A program made the translations under genes and the position numbers. Under the pieces are notes generated by a model, which was given only the letters and a program-made list of their open reading frames with translations, made no database searches and was not told where the DNA came from. Source: Agrobacterium vitis (GTDB lineage: Bacteria > Pseudomonadota > Alphaproteobacteria > Rhizobiales > Rhizobiaceae). Taken from it: 64,000 bases of DNA. This document shows, in pieces, positions 38,393-47,175 of this stretch. Numbering within the stretch: position 1 is the first letter of the stretch; each line of letters opens with the position of its first letter. The stretch lies in contig NZ_JACXXJ020000005.1 in the NCBI RefSeq assembly GCF_014926405.1, positions 1,555,001 to 1,619,000 on the forward strand. Direction: 5' to 3'.

Positions 38393-39308
38393 TATTCCAG
38401 CGGTCGTGATACCAAAGCCACTGCTCGGGATATTCGCGCACCCAGCTCTCGACCTTGTCGTTCAGCATTTGCGCGGTCGCCTGCACATCGACCCGGCCTT
38501 GACCATCCTTCGGGATGTCAACCTTCGGTTCGATTTCCAGCCGATAGCGATTGCCGGGCAGACGGATACAGCGGGCCGGATAGATATCGCAGCCGAACTG
38601 TCGCACCAACTTGGCCAGGAGCGGATTGGTGCGCACTTCGCTGCCGAAGAACGTCGTGGGCTGGCCCTTCTTGAACTTCTGGTCGACCAGCACCCCAACC
38701 CCCTTTCCTGCCTCCAACTGGCGCGCCAGATGAAAGGACGAACCGGCATGGGAGGGCACGAGATTGCCCATCCGCGCCCGGCGGAAATCGAACACCATGT
38801 CGGCGATATAGGGGTTATTTGGCGGGCGAAACAGCACCGTCACGTAAAGACCGAAGGCAGCGCCCGCCACCGGCAGCATTTCGAAATTGCCGGTATGGCC
38901 GGTAAAAACGATGAACGGGCGCGGATTTTCCAACAGGTCCATAAAGATCGGAATGCCGGAAACCTCAACGCGACCCTCTCCCAGCTTTTCCGGGTCGAAA
39001 TCGAACAACTCATCCAGAAACACATATTCGGCGATCTGTCGGCCCATATGGCCCCAGGCGGCCAGCGCGATGATCTCGATTTCCGCCTCGGATTTTTCCG
39101 GAAAGGCATTGCGCAGATTGGTCAGCATCAACCGGTGGCGCTTCAGCTTCGGCCCGATAAACCGTACCAGCCGATCGGCACCGTTCAAGGCTGTATCGGC
39201 AGGAAACAATTTCAGCAGCGTCAGCAAGACCAGGATGAACTTGGCCACCAGCCATTGCGGAAATCTCCGCAGGCCCAGCACGACCTTTGTCAGAACCCGA
39301 CGGAGCAT
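38376..39308 (-). CDS. lpxXL: Lipid A very-long-chain acyltransferase LpxXL
   Basis: Inner-membrane acyltransferase of the LpxL/HtrB family, 310 residues, one N-terminal membrane helix (residues 20-36). The catalytic H-x4-E motif is HTGNFE at 138-143 (in IVFTGHTGNFEMLP). As last gene of the acpXL operon it is expected to move the 27-hydroxyoctacosanoyl group from AcpXL to lipid A. The ATG at 39308 starts two bases after the stop of the preceding dehydrogenase gene. Assignment to LpxXL rather than general LpxL rests on this operon. Confidence 0.92.
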   Translation of the reverse strand: MLRRVLTKVVLGLRRFPQWLVAKFILVLLTLLKLFPADTALNGADRLVRFIGPKLKRHRLMLTNLRNAFPEKSEAEIEIIALAAWGHMGRQIAEYVFLDELFDFDPEKLGEGRVEVSGIPIFMDLLENPRPFIVFTGHTGNFEMLPVAGAAFGLYVTVLFRPPNNPYIADMVFDFRRARMGNLVPSHAGSSFHLARQLEAGKGVGVLVDQKFKKGQPTTFFGSEVRTNPLLAKLVRQFGCDIYPARCIRLPGNRYRLEIEPKVDIPKDGQGRVDVQATAQMLNDKVESWVREYPEQWLWYHDRWNIKKTL

Positions 39309-39310
39309 GA

Positions 39311-40339
39311 TCAATCCATTTTCAGGATGATTTTGCCAAAGATCTGGCGGCTTTCCATCCGGGTCAGCGCCACGTCGATATCTTCGAACGTCACCTGCGT
39401 ATCGATAACAGGATGAACGAGGCCACGGGCCATTTTCTGCATGGCATTGGCCATGTTTTCCATCCGGCAGCCAAACGAGCCGAGCAGTTTCAATTGCTGC
39501 TGGAACAACATCATCAGGTTCAGGTCGGTCGAAACGCCGGAGGTCGAGCCACAGGTCACAAGGCGCCCGCCGCGCTTCATGCACAGCATGGAGCCAGCCC
39601 AGGTATCCTTGCCGACATGCTCGAACACGACATCAACACCCTTCTTCTTGGTCAGCTTGCGCACCACGCCTTCAAACCGGTCCGTGCGGTAATTGATGAC
39701 ATGATCGGCGCCCAGCGCCCGCGCCCGTTCAATCTTGTCGTCCGAGCCGACGGTGGTGATCACGGTGCAGCCAATCTTCTTGGCCAGTTGTATAGCCGCA
39801 GTACCGATGCCGGAGCCGCCAGCATGGACGAGAATGGTTTCACCCGGCTCGAGCTTGGCATTGTCGAACAGCATGTGTTCAACGGTGCCGAAGGTGACTG
39901 GCGCAAGCGCTGCGGCGATGGCATCGACGCCCGGAGGTGCCGGCACCAGCAGACGGGCCGGAATATTGATCTTTTCCTGAGCAAAGCCGTCGAGGTGGAA
40001 TCCATGCACACCACCGACATGTTCGCAGAGATTGTCGCGGCCATCACGGCAGGGCTTGCAGAGACCGCAGGTGCGCGCGCCATAGACCGCCGCCAACTGG
40101 CCAGGCAGGATATTGCCGACGCCGGGGCCGATAGCCTCGACCACGCCGGAGGCTTCCGCACCGATCACCAGCGGCATCTTGCGCTTGGCAAAGGCCATGC
40201 CACGCCAGCCCCAGACATCGATATGGTTCAGCGCCACTGCCTTGACCCGTAGCGTCACTTCACCGGGACCGGGCGCATCCGGCTCCGGCAGGTCGGTGAT
40301 TTCAAGCTTACGGTCTTCGATCAATTGCAATGCGCGCAT
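39311..40339 (-). CDS. Zinc-type alcohol dehydrogenase / enoyl reductase of the acpXL operon
   Basis: MDR-superfamily protein of 342 residues, named adh2 or fabXL in rhizobial acpXL clusters and thought to serve the reductive or oxidation step of long-chain acyl synthesis. Four Cys at 91, 94, 97 and 105 (CGLCKPCRDGRDNLC) form the structural zinc site. The usual catalytic-zinc Cys near residue 38 is Asn (LNHIDVWGWRG), so it probably works without catalytic zinc like quinone/enoyl reductases. NAD(P)-binding motif HAGGSGIGTAAIQL is intact. Confidence 0.88.
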   Translation of the reverse strand: MRALQLIEDRKLEITDLPEPDAPGPGEVTLRVKAVALNHIDVWGWRGMAFAKRKMPLVIGAEASGVVEAIGPGVGNILPGQLAAVYGARTCGLCKPCRDGRDNLCEHVGGVHGFHLDGFAQEKINIPARLLVPAPPGVDAIAAALAPVTFGTVEHMLFDNAKLEPGETILVHAGGSGIGTAAIQLAKKIGCTVITTVGSDDKIERARALGADHVINYRTDRFEGVVRKLTKKKGVDVVFEHVGKDTWAGSMLCMKRGGRLVTCGSTSGVSTDLNLMMLFQQQLKLLGSFGCRMENMANAMQKMARGLVHPVIDTQVTFEDIDVALTRMESRQIFGKIILKMD

Positions 40340-40415
40340 GGCTATCTTCCTTCGCCCGAGGGCTTATTTTATTGTCTTTCCTGTCCCGGTCGTGGCCGGG
40401 CCGGGTGAAGCCTTA

Positions 40416-41717
40416 TCAGGCAGGTTCAAGGGTCATGACAAGGCTGGCATTCTGCCCGCCGAAACCGAAACTGTTGGATAGCACAGCCGAAACCTGTGCG
40501 TCGCGCTTGACGTTCGGCACCACGTCCAGCTCCACGGTCGGATCGGGATTGGTATAGTTGATGGTCGGCGGCAGCGTTCCGGTTAGCATGGTCTGGATCG
40601 AAAACACCGCTTCGACCGCACCGGCCGCCGTCAACGTATGGCCAATCATCGACTTGTTGGACGAAACCGGGATCTGGTCCTTCAACCGCTCACCGAACAC
40701 CGAAAGCATGGCGCCATATTCCATCTTGTCGTTTTCCGGCGTCGAGGTGCCATGGGCATTGATATAGCCGATGCCGTCATCGGAAAGACCTGCATCTTCA
40801 AGTGCTGCGCGGATGGTGGCAATGGCCGGGCCGCCATCCGGTGAGGAACGGGTGCGGTGGAAATGGTCGGCCTTTTCGCCACAGCCCTTCATGATGCCAA
40901 GCACCTTGGCACCCCGGGCAATGGCAGCTTCGAGCGATTCCAGCACCAGCGTTGCGGCACCTTCGGCGATGACGAAACCGTCGCGATCCTTGCTGAAGGG
41001 CTTGGACGCCTTTTCCGGCGGATCGTTCTGGGTGGACAGCGCCGAAAGCAGAGCGAAGCGGATCAGCGCCTCGGCACCGACGGAACCATCGGTAGCCACC
41101 GTCAGCGCCCGGTCCGTGCGGCCCTGGCGGATGGCTTCAACGCCAAGCTGGATGGCCGTCGCGCCCGAAGCACAGGCCGTGGACAAGGTCACTGGCAGGC
41201 CGCGTGTGCCGAACCGGTCGGCAAGCCGCTCGGAAATCGAGCCGAACTGTACGGCCTCCAGAAACACTGGATCAGCCTCGGCACGCATGGCAGCCAGCAG
41301 CCGCTGATAGGCATGGCCCTCGGCGGTTTCTGCAGGCGCGCGTTCTGCGAGCGCAAAGCGGTCGTCCCATTCCGGCTCGACCGGTGGGGCAGCCAGAAAC
41401 AGCGGACCTTCGAAATCGCCGGACAGGCCAGCCTGGGCCAGCGCCTCGATGGTGGTTTCCCGTGCCATGGCATAGGAGCGCTCGACGGCGTTGATGGCCG
41501 GAATATCGATGAAGTCCACCGTGCCGCTGATGCGGGTATTGAGGCCCTCAGTCGGAAACCGGGTGATCTTGTGGATGCCGGATACGCCACCGGTCAGCTT
41601 TGCCCAATTGTCGGCAAGCCCTTGACCGAGCGAGGTAATGACGCCCATGCCGGTGACGGCGATGATCGGACGACCGAGATGATCCTTGAAACGGGACTCA
41701 AAACCGGATTGTGTCAT
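40416..41717 (-). CDS. fabF1: Beta-ketoacyl-ACP synthase of the acpXL operon, catalytic partner
   Basis: Ketosynthase II-type condensing enzyme, 433 residues, extending the very-long acyl chain on AcpXL. The full Cys-His-His triad is present: Cys182 in STACASG, His322 in NAHGTSTPEND and His360 in NKSMIGHT. GGAGAG lies before the ATG at 41717. It follows fabF2 by ten bases, forming a tandem pair as in other rhizobia. Confidence 0.94.
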   Translation of the reverse strand: MTQSGFESRFKDHLGRPIIAVTGMGVITSLGQGLADNWAKLTGGVSGIHKITRFPTEGLNTRISGTVDFIDIPAINAVERSYAMARETTIEALAQAGLSGDFEGPLFLAAPPVEPEWDDRFALAERAPAETAEGHAYQRLLAAMRAEADPVFLEAVQFGSISERLADRFGTRGLPVTLSTACASGATAIQLGVEAIRQGRTDRALTVATDGSVGAEALIRFALLSALSTQNDPPEKASKPFSKDRDGFVIAEGAATLVLESLEAAIARGAKVLGIMKGCGEKADHFHRTRSSPDGGPAIATIRAALEDAGLSDDGIGYINAHGTSTPENDKMEYGAMLSVFGERLKDQIPVSSNKSMIGHTLTAAGAVEAVFSIQTMLTGTLPPTINYTNPDPTVELDVVPNVKRDAQVSAVLSNSFGFGGQNASLVMTLEPA

Positions 41718-41727
41718 GTCTCTCTCC

Positions 41728-42933
41728 TCACGCCTCAGCCGACAAATGGGCCATGCCTTCGCCACGAACATACCCGACCGTCGTGACAATCGCCTGTCGC
41801 GCTGGCTTGGTCATCGCGGCCTCACCGGCAGGATCGAAAGCCGGAACAATGGTTTCTCCATCAAGCGCCAGCGCTGCCAGCGCCAACCCCAACGGAAACT
41901 GCGCTTCAAGCGCATGGCCGGTTACACCACCGAAGCCGCGAATGGCCGCACCTGGAAAGGCTTTTTCCAGCGCCGTCTTTTCCCGGGCGGAAATTTCATG
42001 CATGCCGCTCGCACCCGACAGGACCAGCGCATCCTCGCCAATATCCTTGCCGACCGAACCTGCCATGCGGTTCAAACGCTTTTCCAAACCGCCATTGGCA
42101 CGCTGGCCACGGTCGCCCTCGATAGCATCGAGCACAGCATAGATATGCGCGCCGCGCGCCTCAGCGTAAGCGCGCTGTTCCAGAACAAGAAACGCGCCGA
42201 CCGTGCCGAGAATCATTCCGCCGCCCTCGCCTGACTGGCGCTGCCAAAGTGGCTTCCAGGGGCCGGTCGTATGGGCCTGAATGCCCTCCACCAGCAGAAA
42301 AATATCATCACGATCAGCCACGAACGCGCCACCCACCAGCGAATGGGTGGATTGACCGGCGCGAATGCGCGCAAACGCGGTCTCGATGGCGGAAATCCCA
42401 GCGGCCTCTTCGCCCATAAAGGTGCGCGAGGACCCGGTGACCTTGTGGACGATGGAAATATTACCAGCCATCAGGTTGGAGAGCTGGGCCAGAAACAGGG
42501 TCGGGCGCAGCTCGGTCGTCAGCTTTTCATTGACCAGCTGGGCACGGTCATTGCGTTTCAGACCTTCATTGACGATCAGCGTATCGACATTGATGTCGCG
42601 CTCGCCGCCACCGGCTGCCACGATCATGTCCATCGTAGCGCAGGCCTGCACGTCGTCCTTCAGCCCGGCGTCGTCGAGCGCCAGACCAGCGGCATAGACG
42701 CCGAGCCTCTGCCAGTTTTCCATCTGCCGCTGGTCGCCACGCTTGGCGATCTGGGTCGACCAATCGATCTGCGGCATCGGATGAATGGGGTAAGGCGCGA
42801 ATTTTTCCACCTCGACCGGCGGCACGGCTGCCGTCCCAGCAGACAGAAGCGCAAGATGCGGCTCCTTGCCGGTTCCGTGGCAGCTGACAATGCCAATGCC
42901 GGTGATCACCACATCGTTGGGCGTCTTATGCAT
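41728..42933 (-). CDS. fabF2: Ketosynthase-like protein of the acpXL operon lacking the active-site Cys
   Basis: Protein of 401 residues with the thiolase/ketosynthase fold (DVVITGIGIVSCHGTG at the start, RGFGGVTGHALEAQFPLG at the end). At the nucleophile position, where FabF1 has STACASG, this protein has SSRTFMGEEAAGI without cysteine; Glu176 aligns with the catalytic Cys. The first catalytic His motif is also lost (LSGASGMHEISARE in place of NAHGTSTPEND), while the second (GVTGH) remains. This is the pattern of a chain-length-factor-like partner rather than a condensing enzyme. AAGAGGTT precedes the ATG. The 289-bp gap upstream to fabZ has a stem-loop. Confidence 0.88.
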   Translation of the reverse strand: MHKTPNDVVITGIGIVSCHGTGKEPHLALLSAGTAAVPPVEVEKFAPYPIHPMPQIDWSTQIAKRGDQRQMENWQRLGVYAAGLALDDAGLKDDVQACATMDMIVAAGGGERDINVDTLIVNEGLKRNDRAQLVNEKLTTELRPTLFLAQLSNLMAGNISIVHKVTGSSRTFMGEEAAGISAIETAFARIRAGQSTHSLVGGAFVADRDDIFLLVEGIQAHTTGPWKPLWQRQSGEGGGMILGTVGAFLVLEQRAYAEARGAHIYAVLDAIEGDRGQRANGGLEKRLNRMAGSVGKDIGEDALVLSGASGMHEISAREKTALEKAFPGAAIRGFGGVTGHALEAQFPLGLALAALALDGETIVPAFDPAGEAAMTKPARQAIVTTVGYVRGEGMAHLSAEA

Positions 42934-43066
42934 GTCTATAACCTCTTCAGCAATGCCGGGCGATCCGCGCCAGCACTGCGACATACCGTCCATTCCCAGG
43001 TCCGAGCCGGAAAGCTCCAAGGCCTGCAAGGGCCGCCATGCCCTACTCCGACAGACGGCTTTACGC

Positions 43067-43099
43067 AATAAGGCCGCGCACAAAAGCCGCGGCCTTATT
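43067..43099 (-). promoter_or_regulatory. Stem-loop in the fabZ-fabF2 gap
   Basis: Perfect 12-bp inverted repeat AATAAGGCCGCG / CGCGGCCTTATT around a 9-nt loop, lying 134 bp upstream of fabF2 and 124 bp after the fabZ stop. No T-tract follows on either strand. It may be an mRNA processing or stabilising structure dividing the acpXL operon; the remainder of the gap has no other recognisable signal. Confidence 0.5.
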
Positions 43100-43222
43100 G
43101 ACGAAACTTTAAAGATCTCACTTAGAATCTGCCAGGTTCCTGTTGAACCAGACAGATTCCAACTCTCTTTGTTTGAGTTTGTCTTTTCAGGAAAACCGGA
43201 GTCCAAATTTCCCTGATAAACT

Positions 43223-43696
43223 CTATCCCGCAGCAGCAATCGCCGCCATCAGGCCGATCTGCTCGGCGCGGCTGCGAACGATATCGCCCAGCGGCACTTC
43301 GTCAAAGGACATGGTGCGCAGCTTCAGCTGGCAATCCGCCACTTTCTTGCCGGCAGAGGTGATCTTCGCCTTGGTGACGGCAAAGCCGGACCCTTCGTGC
43401 TCCAGATGCGCCTCGATATCCAGAACTGCATTCGGCTCGACAAAGCTGCGCATCTTGGCACCGTCTACCGACATCAGGAATGGCATTGAGGCAAACTTCG
43501 TCACCGCCAGCACCAGCAGGCCCGATGCCTGCGCCATGGTTTCGATCAACAGAACGCCGGGCACCAAAGGCATGCCCGGAAAATGCCCCTCGAAGACGGG
43601 GCTATTTTCCGGCACCACCGATTGGGCCTTCAATGTCAGGGCAGACAGATCCACCGTCTCGACCTTGTCGATCATCTGGAAATATTCCAGCAGCAT
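43223..43696 (-). CDS. fabZ: 3-hydroxyacyl-ACP dehydratase, FabZ-type, acpXL operon
   Basis: Hot-dog-fold dehydratase, 157 residues. Catalytic His38 is in EGHFPGMPLVPG and catalytic Glu52 in LLIETMAQASG, the standard FabZ pair. It lies between acpXL and fabF2 and should remove water during elongation of the long acyl chain bound to AcpXL. Length is normal for FabZ. Confidence 0.94.
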   Translation of the reverse strand: MLLEYFQMIDKVETVDLSALTLKAQSVVPENSPVFEGHFPGMPLVPGVLLIETMAQASGLLVLAVTKFASMPFLMSVDGAKMRSFVEPNAVLDIEAHLEHEGSGFAVTKAKITSAGKKVADCQLKLRTMSFDEVPLGDIVRSRAEQIGLMAAIAAAG

Positions 43697-43758
43697 TCAG
43701 CGATCCCCCGGCAATGGCAGTGACAGTCCTAAGCAGATCAAGGCTTGGCCTGAACGGA

Positions 43759-44037
43759 TCAAGCCTTGGCGGCCCTGAGTTCGTCGATCTTGGAGCAGAG
43801 GTTCTTCAGCACGAAATATTCTTCCGTGGAAACCTTGCCCTCGTTGACATCCTGGGTCCACTGTTCGAGCGGAATCTTGATGCCGAATTCCTTGTCGATC
43901 GCGAAAACGATGTCGAGGAAATCGAGGCTGTCGATTCCCAGGTCATCAATCGTATGACTCTCAGGAGTGATGGTTTCCCGATCGATCTCGCTGGTCTCAG
44001 CAATAATGTCGGCAACTTTGTCAAATGTAGCGGTCAC
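43759..44037 (-). CDS. acpXL: Specialised acyl carrier protein AcpXL
   Basis: Acyl carrier protein of 92 residues, longer than the housekeeping AcpP. Ser37 in [10 protein letters not shown] is the 4'-phosphopantetheine attachment site. The sequence [20 protein letters not shown] and the C-terminal [15 protein letters not shown] are typical of rhizobial AcpXL, which carries 27-hydroxyoctacosanoate for lipid A. Start is a GTG with AAGGA upstream. First gene of the lipid A long-chain acyl operon. Confidence 0.96.
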   Translation of the reverse strand: MTATFDKVADIIAETSEIDRETITPESHTIDDLGIDSLDFLDIVFAIDKEFGIKIPLEQWTQDVNEGKVSTEEYFVLKNLCSKIDELRAAKA

Positions 44038-44144
44038 GCCAATTATCCTTCAGAATTTCAAATTCAGCGTCCCACATAGGCAAAACTCGGACAAAAGCCA
44101 ATGGCCTGTTTTGTGCGCCCCTAGCAAAAATGCAGACCTATTCC

Positions 44145-45497
44145 TCAAACCGCAATAGAATGACGGGCCTTACCGCTGGAAAGGTAGCAATCGAACGTGG
44201 CCGCAATGCTGCGGGCAAAGAGCCGCCCGGTTGGGGTCAGAGTAAAACACTCCCGGTCGATCCGGCATAGATCGTCACCGTTGGAAGCCGTGAATATCTT
44301 GGCTTCTGCGATCACATCCTCGGCGACATCTGGAAAAGCCTGGCGGATCTCGGCAAAGGAAAAGCCGAACTCGCACATGATCTGCTCGATGACGGCGGCA
44401 CGCACTCGGTCATCGCCGGTCAGAGCAATGCCTCGTGTCGCGGCAAGCCCGTTTTCGCTGACAAGACGCTGATATTCTCCAGTCGCGGGCATGTTCTGTA
44501 CATAGCCTTGCGGCAGTTGGCTGATCGAAGAGGCGCCAAGTCCAATCAAGGCATCGGCGCCGTCAGTCGTATAACCCTGAAAATTACGCCGCAGCCGTTT
44601 CTGCCGTGCCGCGACAGCCAGACTATCCTCGGGCAATGCAAAATGGTCGATGCCAATGGCATCATAGCCAGCCTCCACCAGCATGGCAGAGGCCCGCACC
44701 ATCTGTTCATAGCGCATGACGATATCAGGCAAGGCGCTCTCGGGAATCAGCGTCTGATGCTTTTTCATCCAGGGGACATGAGCATAGCCGAATAACGCAA
44801 TCCGATCCGGCTTCAACGACACGATATCGAGGACGGTTTTCTCCAGACTGTCGAGGGTCTGGTAGGGAAGTCCATAGAGAATATCGCAATTGACCGAGGT
44901 GGCGCCGCGCATACGCACCTGTTCAACCACTGATTTAGTCTGCTCGAAGGTTTGAAGACGGTTGATCGCCTTCTGAACCACCGGGTCGAAATCCTGAACA
45001 CCGAGGCTTGCCCGCGTCAAACCAATGGACGCAAGCGCATCATATCGAGCTTCGTCGAGATCGTTCGGGTCCATCTCCACGCTGATTTCCGCATCATCGG
45101 CAAATGTAAAATTTGCCCGGAGCCGGTCCATCAGCGCCACCATGTCCTGCGGGCGCAGCATGGTGGGAGAGCCACCACCAAGATGCACAGCCGTCACCAC
45201 CGCTTCGCGTCCAACGAGCCTGCCGGTATTTTCGACCTCGCTGAAAAGCGCGGTAAGATAAGCGGTTATCGGCTCATACTTTAGTGTATGTTTGGTATGG
45301 CAGGCGCAAAACCAGCAGAGCCTGTCGCAGTAGGGGATATGAATATAAAGTGAGATCGTCTGCCCCTGCCCCAACAGCGATAGCCACTGCGCATAATTGC
45401 CACAGTCAACACCGGTATGAAAATGCGGCGCCGTCGGATAACTCGTGTAGCGCGGAACGGCGGCGGCATATTTCGGAAGAAGCGCTTTGGCTGGCAT
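44145..45497 (-). CDS. hemN: Oxygen-independent coproporphyrinogen III oxidase
   Basis: Radical SAM enzyme for heme synthesis under low oxygen, converting coproporphyrinogen III to protoporphyrinogen IX. The 450-residue protein has the HemN cluster motif YCDRLCWFCAC with Cys57, 61, 64 and 66, plus the typical start RYTSYPTAPHFH. An FNR-type anaerobox lies 64 bp upstream of the start codon, consistent with oxygen-controlled expression by the divergent FnrN-type regulator. Confidence 0.95.
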   Translation of the reverse strand: MPAKALLPKYAAAVPRYTSYPTAPHFHTGVDCGNYAQWLSLLGQGQTISLYIHIPYCDRLCWFCACHTKHTLKYEPITAYLTALFSEVENTGRLVGREAVVTAVHLGGGSPTMLRPQDMVALMDRLRANFTFADDAEISVEMDPNDLDEARYDALASIGLTRASLGVQDFDPVVQKAINRLQTFEQTKSVVEQVRMRGATSVNCDILYGLPYQTLDSLEKTVLDIVSLKPDRIALFGYAHVPWMKKHQTLIPESALPDIVMRYEQMVRASAMLVEAGYDAIGIDHFALPEDSLAVAARQKRLRRNFQGYTTDGADALIGLGASSISQLPQGYVQNMPATGEYQRLVSENGLAATRGIALTGDDRVRAAVIEQIMCEFGFSFAEIRQAFPDVAEDVIAEAKIFTASNGDDLCRIDRECFTLTPTGRLFARSIAATFDCYLSSGKARHSIAV

Positions 45498-45560
45498 GAA
45501 CTGAGGCCTTGTCGAGTGGCGGTTGGACTGAACAAATAATCGGTTTCAACGGAACGGACT

Positions 45561-45574
45561 TTGACTTCGATCAA
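45561..45574. promoter_or_regulatory. FNR/FixK-type anaerobox TTGACTTCGATCAA
   Basis: Matches the TTGAT-N4-ATCAA consensus at nine of ten positions. It lies in the 301-bp divergent region between hemN and the fnrN-like gene, close to hemN (64 bp) and 225 bp from fnrN. It could activate hemN and allow autoregulation of the regulator. Confidence 0.8.
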
Positions 45575-45798
45575 TTCCTTGATAGTCTCGTTCAGGTAGA
45601 AACTCCTCATGGGAGCGCGACGGAAAATTCGGCGGCTTTAGATGCGTGTCTGCTGCATCACCGTTTCTGCGTGGCCTGTGTCGTTTTTGAACTTTTGTCG
45701 ACGCCCTACGGCGCGCAATTGCACAATGACGAACTGTTCGACCGAACCTGGGCGTCACAAGCACGCGCGACGCTACGTGTACGCGCGACTTCACATGT

Positions 45799-46542
45799 AT
45801 GGGGCAGACAATGGACATGCATAGTCTTAAAAGCAGCACCAGCGGCGCGGAGACGCCTGCTGTTTGCAGTGAATGCGAAGCAAGGCATGGTGGAGTATGC
45901 GCGTCGCTTTCGATTCTTCAATTGATCGAGCTCAACCGTATCTCGACAAAGCGCCATATCGAAGCGGGCGGCGAAGTGATCGGCCAGGGAGAGCAGATCT
46001 CCAGCTATAGCAATATCGTCAAGGGCGTGGTCAAGCTGTCGAAAATGATGGCGGATGGCCGCCAACAGATCGTCGGCCTGCAATTTGCCCCGGATTTCAT
46101 GGGGCGCCCCTTCCTGAAGGAAAGCAGTTTGACGGCTGAGGCTGCAACCGATGCGGAAATCTGCGCCTTTCCCCGTGCTGTCATCGACCGGCTGGTGGCC
46201 GATGCTCCTGACTTCGAGCGCAAGCTGCACGAACAGTCCCTGAAGGAGCTGGATGAAGCGCGCGAATGGATGCTGACGCTGGGCCGCAAAACGGCGCAGG
46301 AAAAAGTGGCAAGCTTTCTCCATCTGATCGCCACCCATATCGACCCGATGCAGCCGTTCAGCAAAAGCTTCGACCTGCCGCTGTCGCGCGCCGATATTGC
46401 CGATTTCCTCGGCCTGACCATTGAAACCGTCAGCCGGCAGATGACCAAACTGCGCAAGGAGGGCATCATCGTCATCGAGAACAACCGCCATGTTATCGTG
46501 CCCGACCGTCGCAAGCTGCGCGAGGCGGCTGGCTCCGATTGA
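45799..46542 (+). CDS. fnrN: FNR-type oxygen-responsive regulator (FnrN-like)
   Basis: Crp/Fnr family activator of 247 residues. Three N-terminal cysteines (23, 26, 34 in CSECEARHGGVC) and Cys122 form the oxygen-labile 4Fe-4S site, so it senses oxygen directly, unlike FixK. A cNMP-like domain covers about 40-150 and the helix-turn-helix ends with recognition motif ETVSR at 209-213, matching TTGAT-type boxes. In-frame ATGs at 45799, 45811 and 45817 leave the exact start open; GGGG before 45811 favours that one. Confidence 0.93.
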   Translation: MGQTMDMHSLKSSTSGAETPAVCSECEARHGGVCASLSILQLIELNRISTKRHIEAGGEVIGQGEQISSYSNIVKGVVKLSKMMADGRQQIVGLQFAPDFMGRPFLKESSLTAEAATDAEICAFPRAVIDRLVADAPDFERKLHEQSLKELDEAREWMLTLGRKTAQEKVASFLHLIATHIDPMQPFSKSFDLPLSRADIADFLGLTIETVSRQMTKLRKEGIIVIENNRHVIVPDRRKLREAAGSD

Positions 46543-46560
46543 GCCGCCTATCGTTCTGTC

Positions 46561-47061
46561 ATGACCCTGAAAATCCTGCGCTACCCTCATCCGCTTCTGG
46601 CGAAACCTTGCCAGACCGTGACGGCGTTTGACGACAGGCTGACCAGTTTTGCCGATGCATTATACGATGCCATGCACGCCGCGCCCGGCGTCGGCATTAC
46701 TGCCGCCCATGTGGGTGAGTTGGTGCGCCTGGTCATCCTCGATCTGCCTGAATTGGGTGGACGGCGTGATTACGTCAATCCTGAAATCCTTTCCTTGTCT
46801 CAAAACACTCTGGAACATGATGAAGGGAGTGTCTGCATGCCGGGCATGACCGAGACCGTGACACGGCCGCGCCAGATCACTCTTCGTTACCAGTCGCTGG
46901 ATGGCACGGTTCACGAGGAGGAGCTTCAGGACTTTGCCGCCATCTGCATGCAGCATGAAATAGACCAGCTCGACGGCCTGTTCTGGATCCAGCGACTCTC
47001 CCGCCTGAAACGCGATCGGTTGCTGAAGAAATGGCAGAAGGCAATATCGTCGCAAACATGA
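46561..47061 (+). CDS. Peptide deformylase-like protein with altered metal site
   Basis: Protein of 166 residues matching the deformylase fold throughout. All three hallmark motifs are changed: GxGxAAxQ reads GVGITAAHV (43-51), EGCLSxP reads EGSVCMP (88-94), so the ligand Cys is Ser, and HExDH reads HEIDQ (132-136), so the second His ligand is Gln. With two of three metal ligands missing, normal Fe/Zn deformylase chemistry is unlikely. A housekeeping def gene must exist elsewhere. It begins 18 bp after the fnrN-like gene and may be co-transcribed with it. Confidence 0.85.
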   Translation: MTLKILRYPHPLLAKPCQTVTAFDDRLTSFADALYDAMHAAPGVGITAAHVGELVRLVILDLPELGGRRDYVNPEILSLSQNTLEHDEGSVCMPGMTETVTRPRQITLRYQSLDGTVHEEELQDFAAICMQHEIDQLDGLFWIQRLSRLKRDRLLKKWQKAISSQT

Positions 47062-47175
47062 TCGTCACATGCGGTGTCTGACACCCGGATGGCCTGGAAT
47101 CCCCAGCCAACCGGGCATATGAACCAAATCAATCCTGAAACGTTTATCCAAAAGAAAAAACCAGGAGAACGTGTG

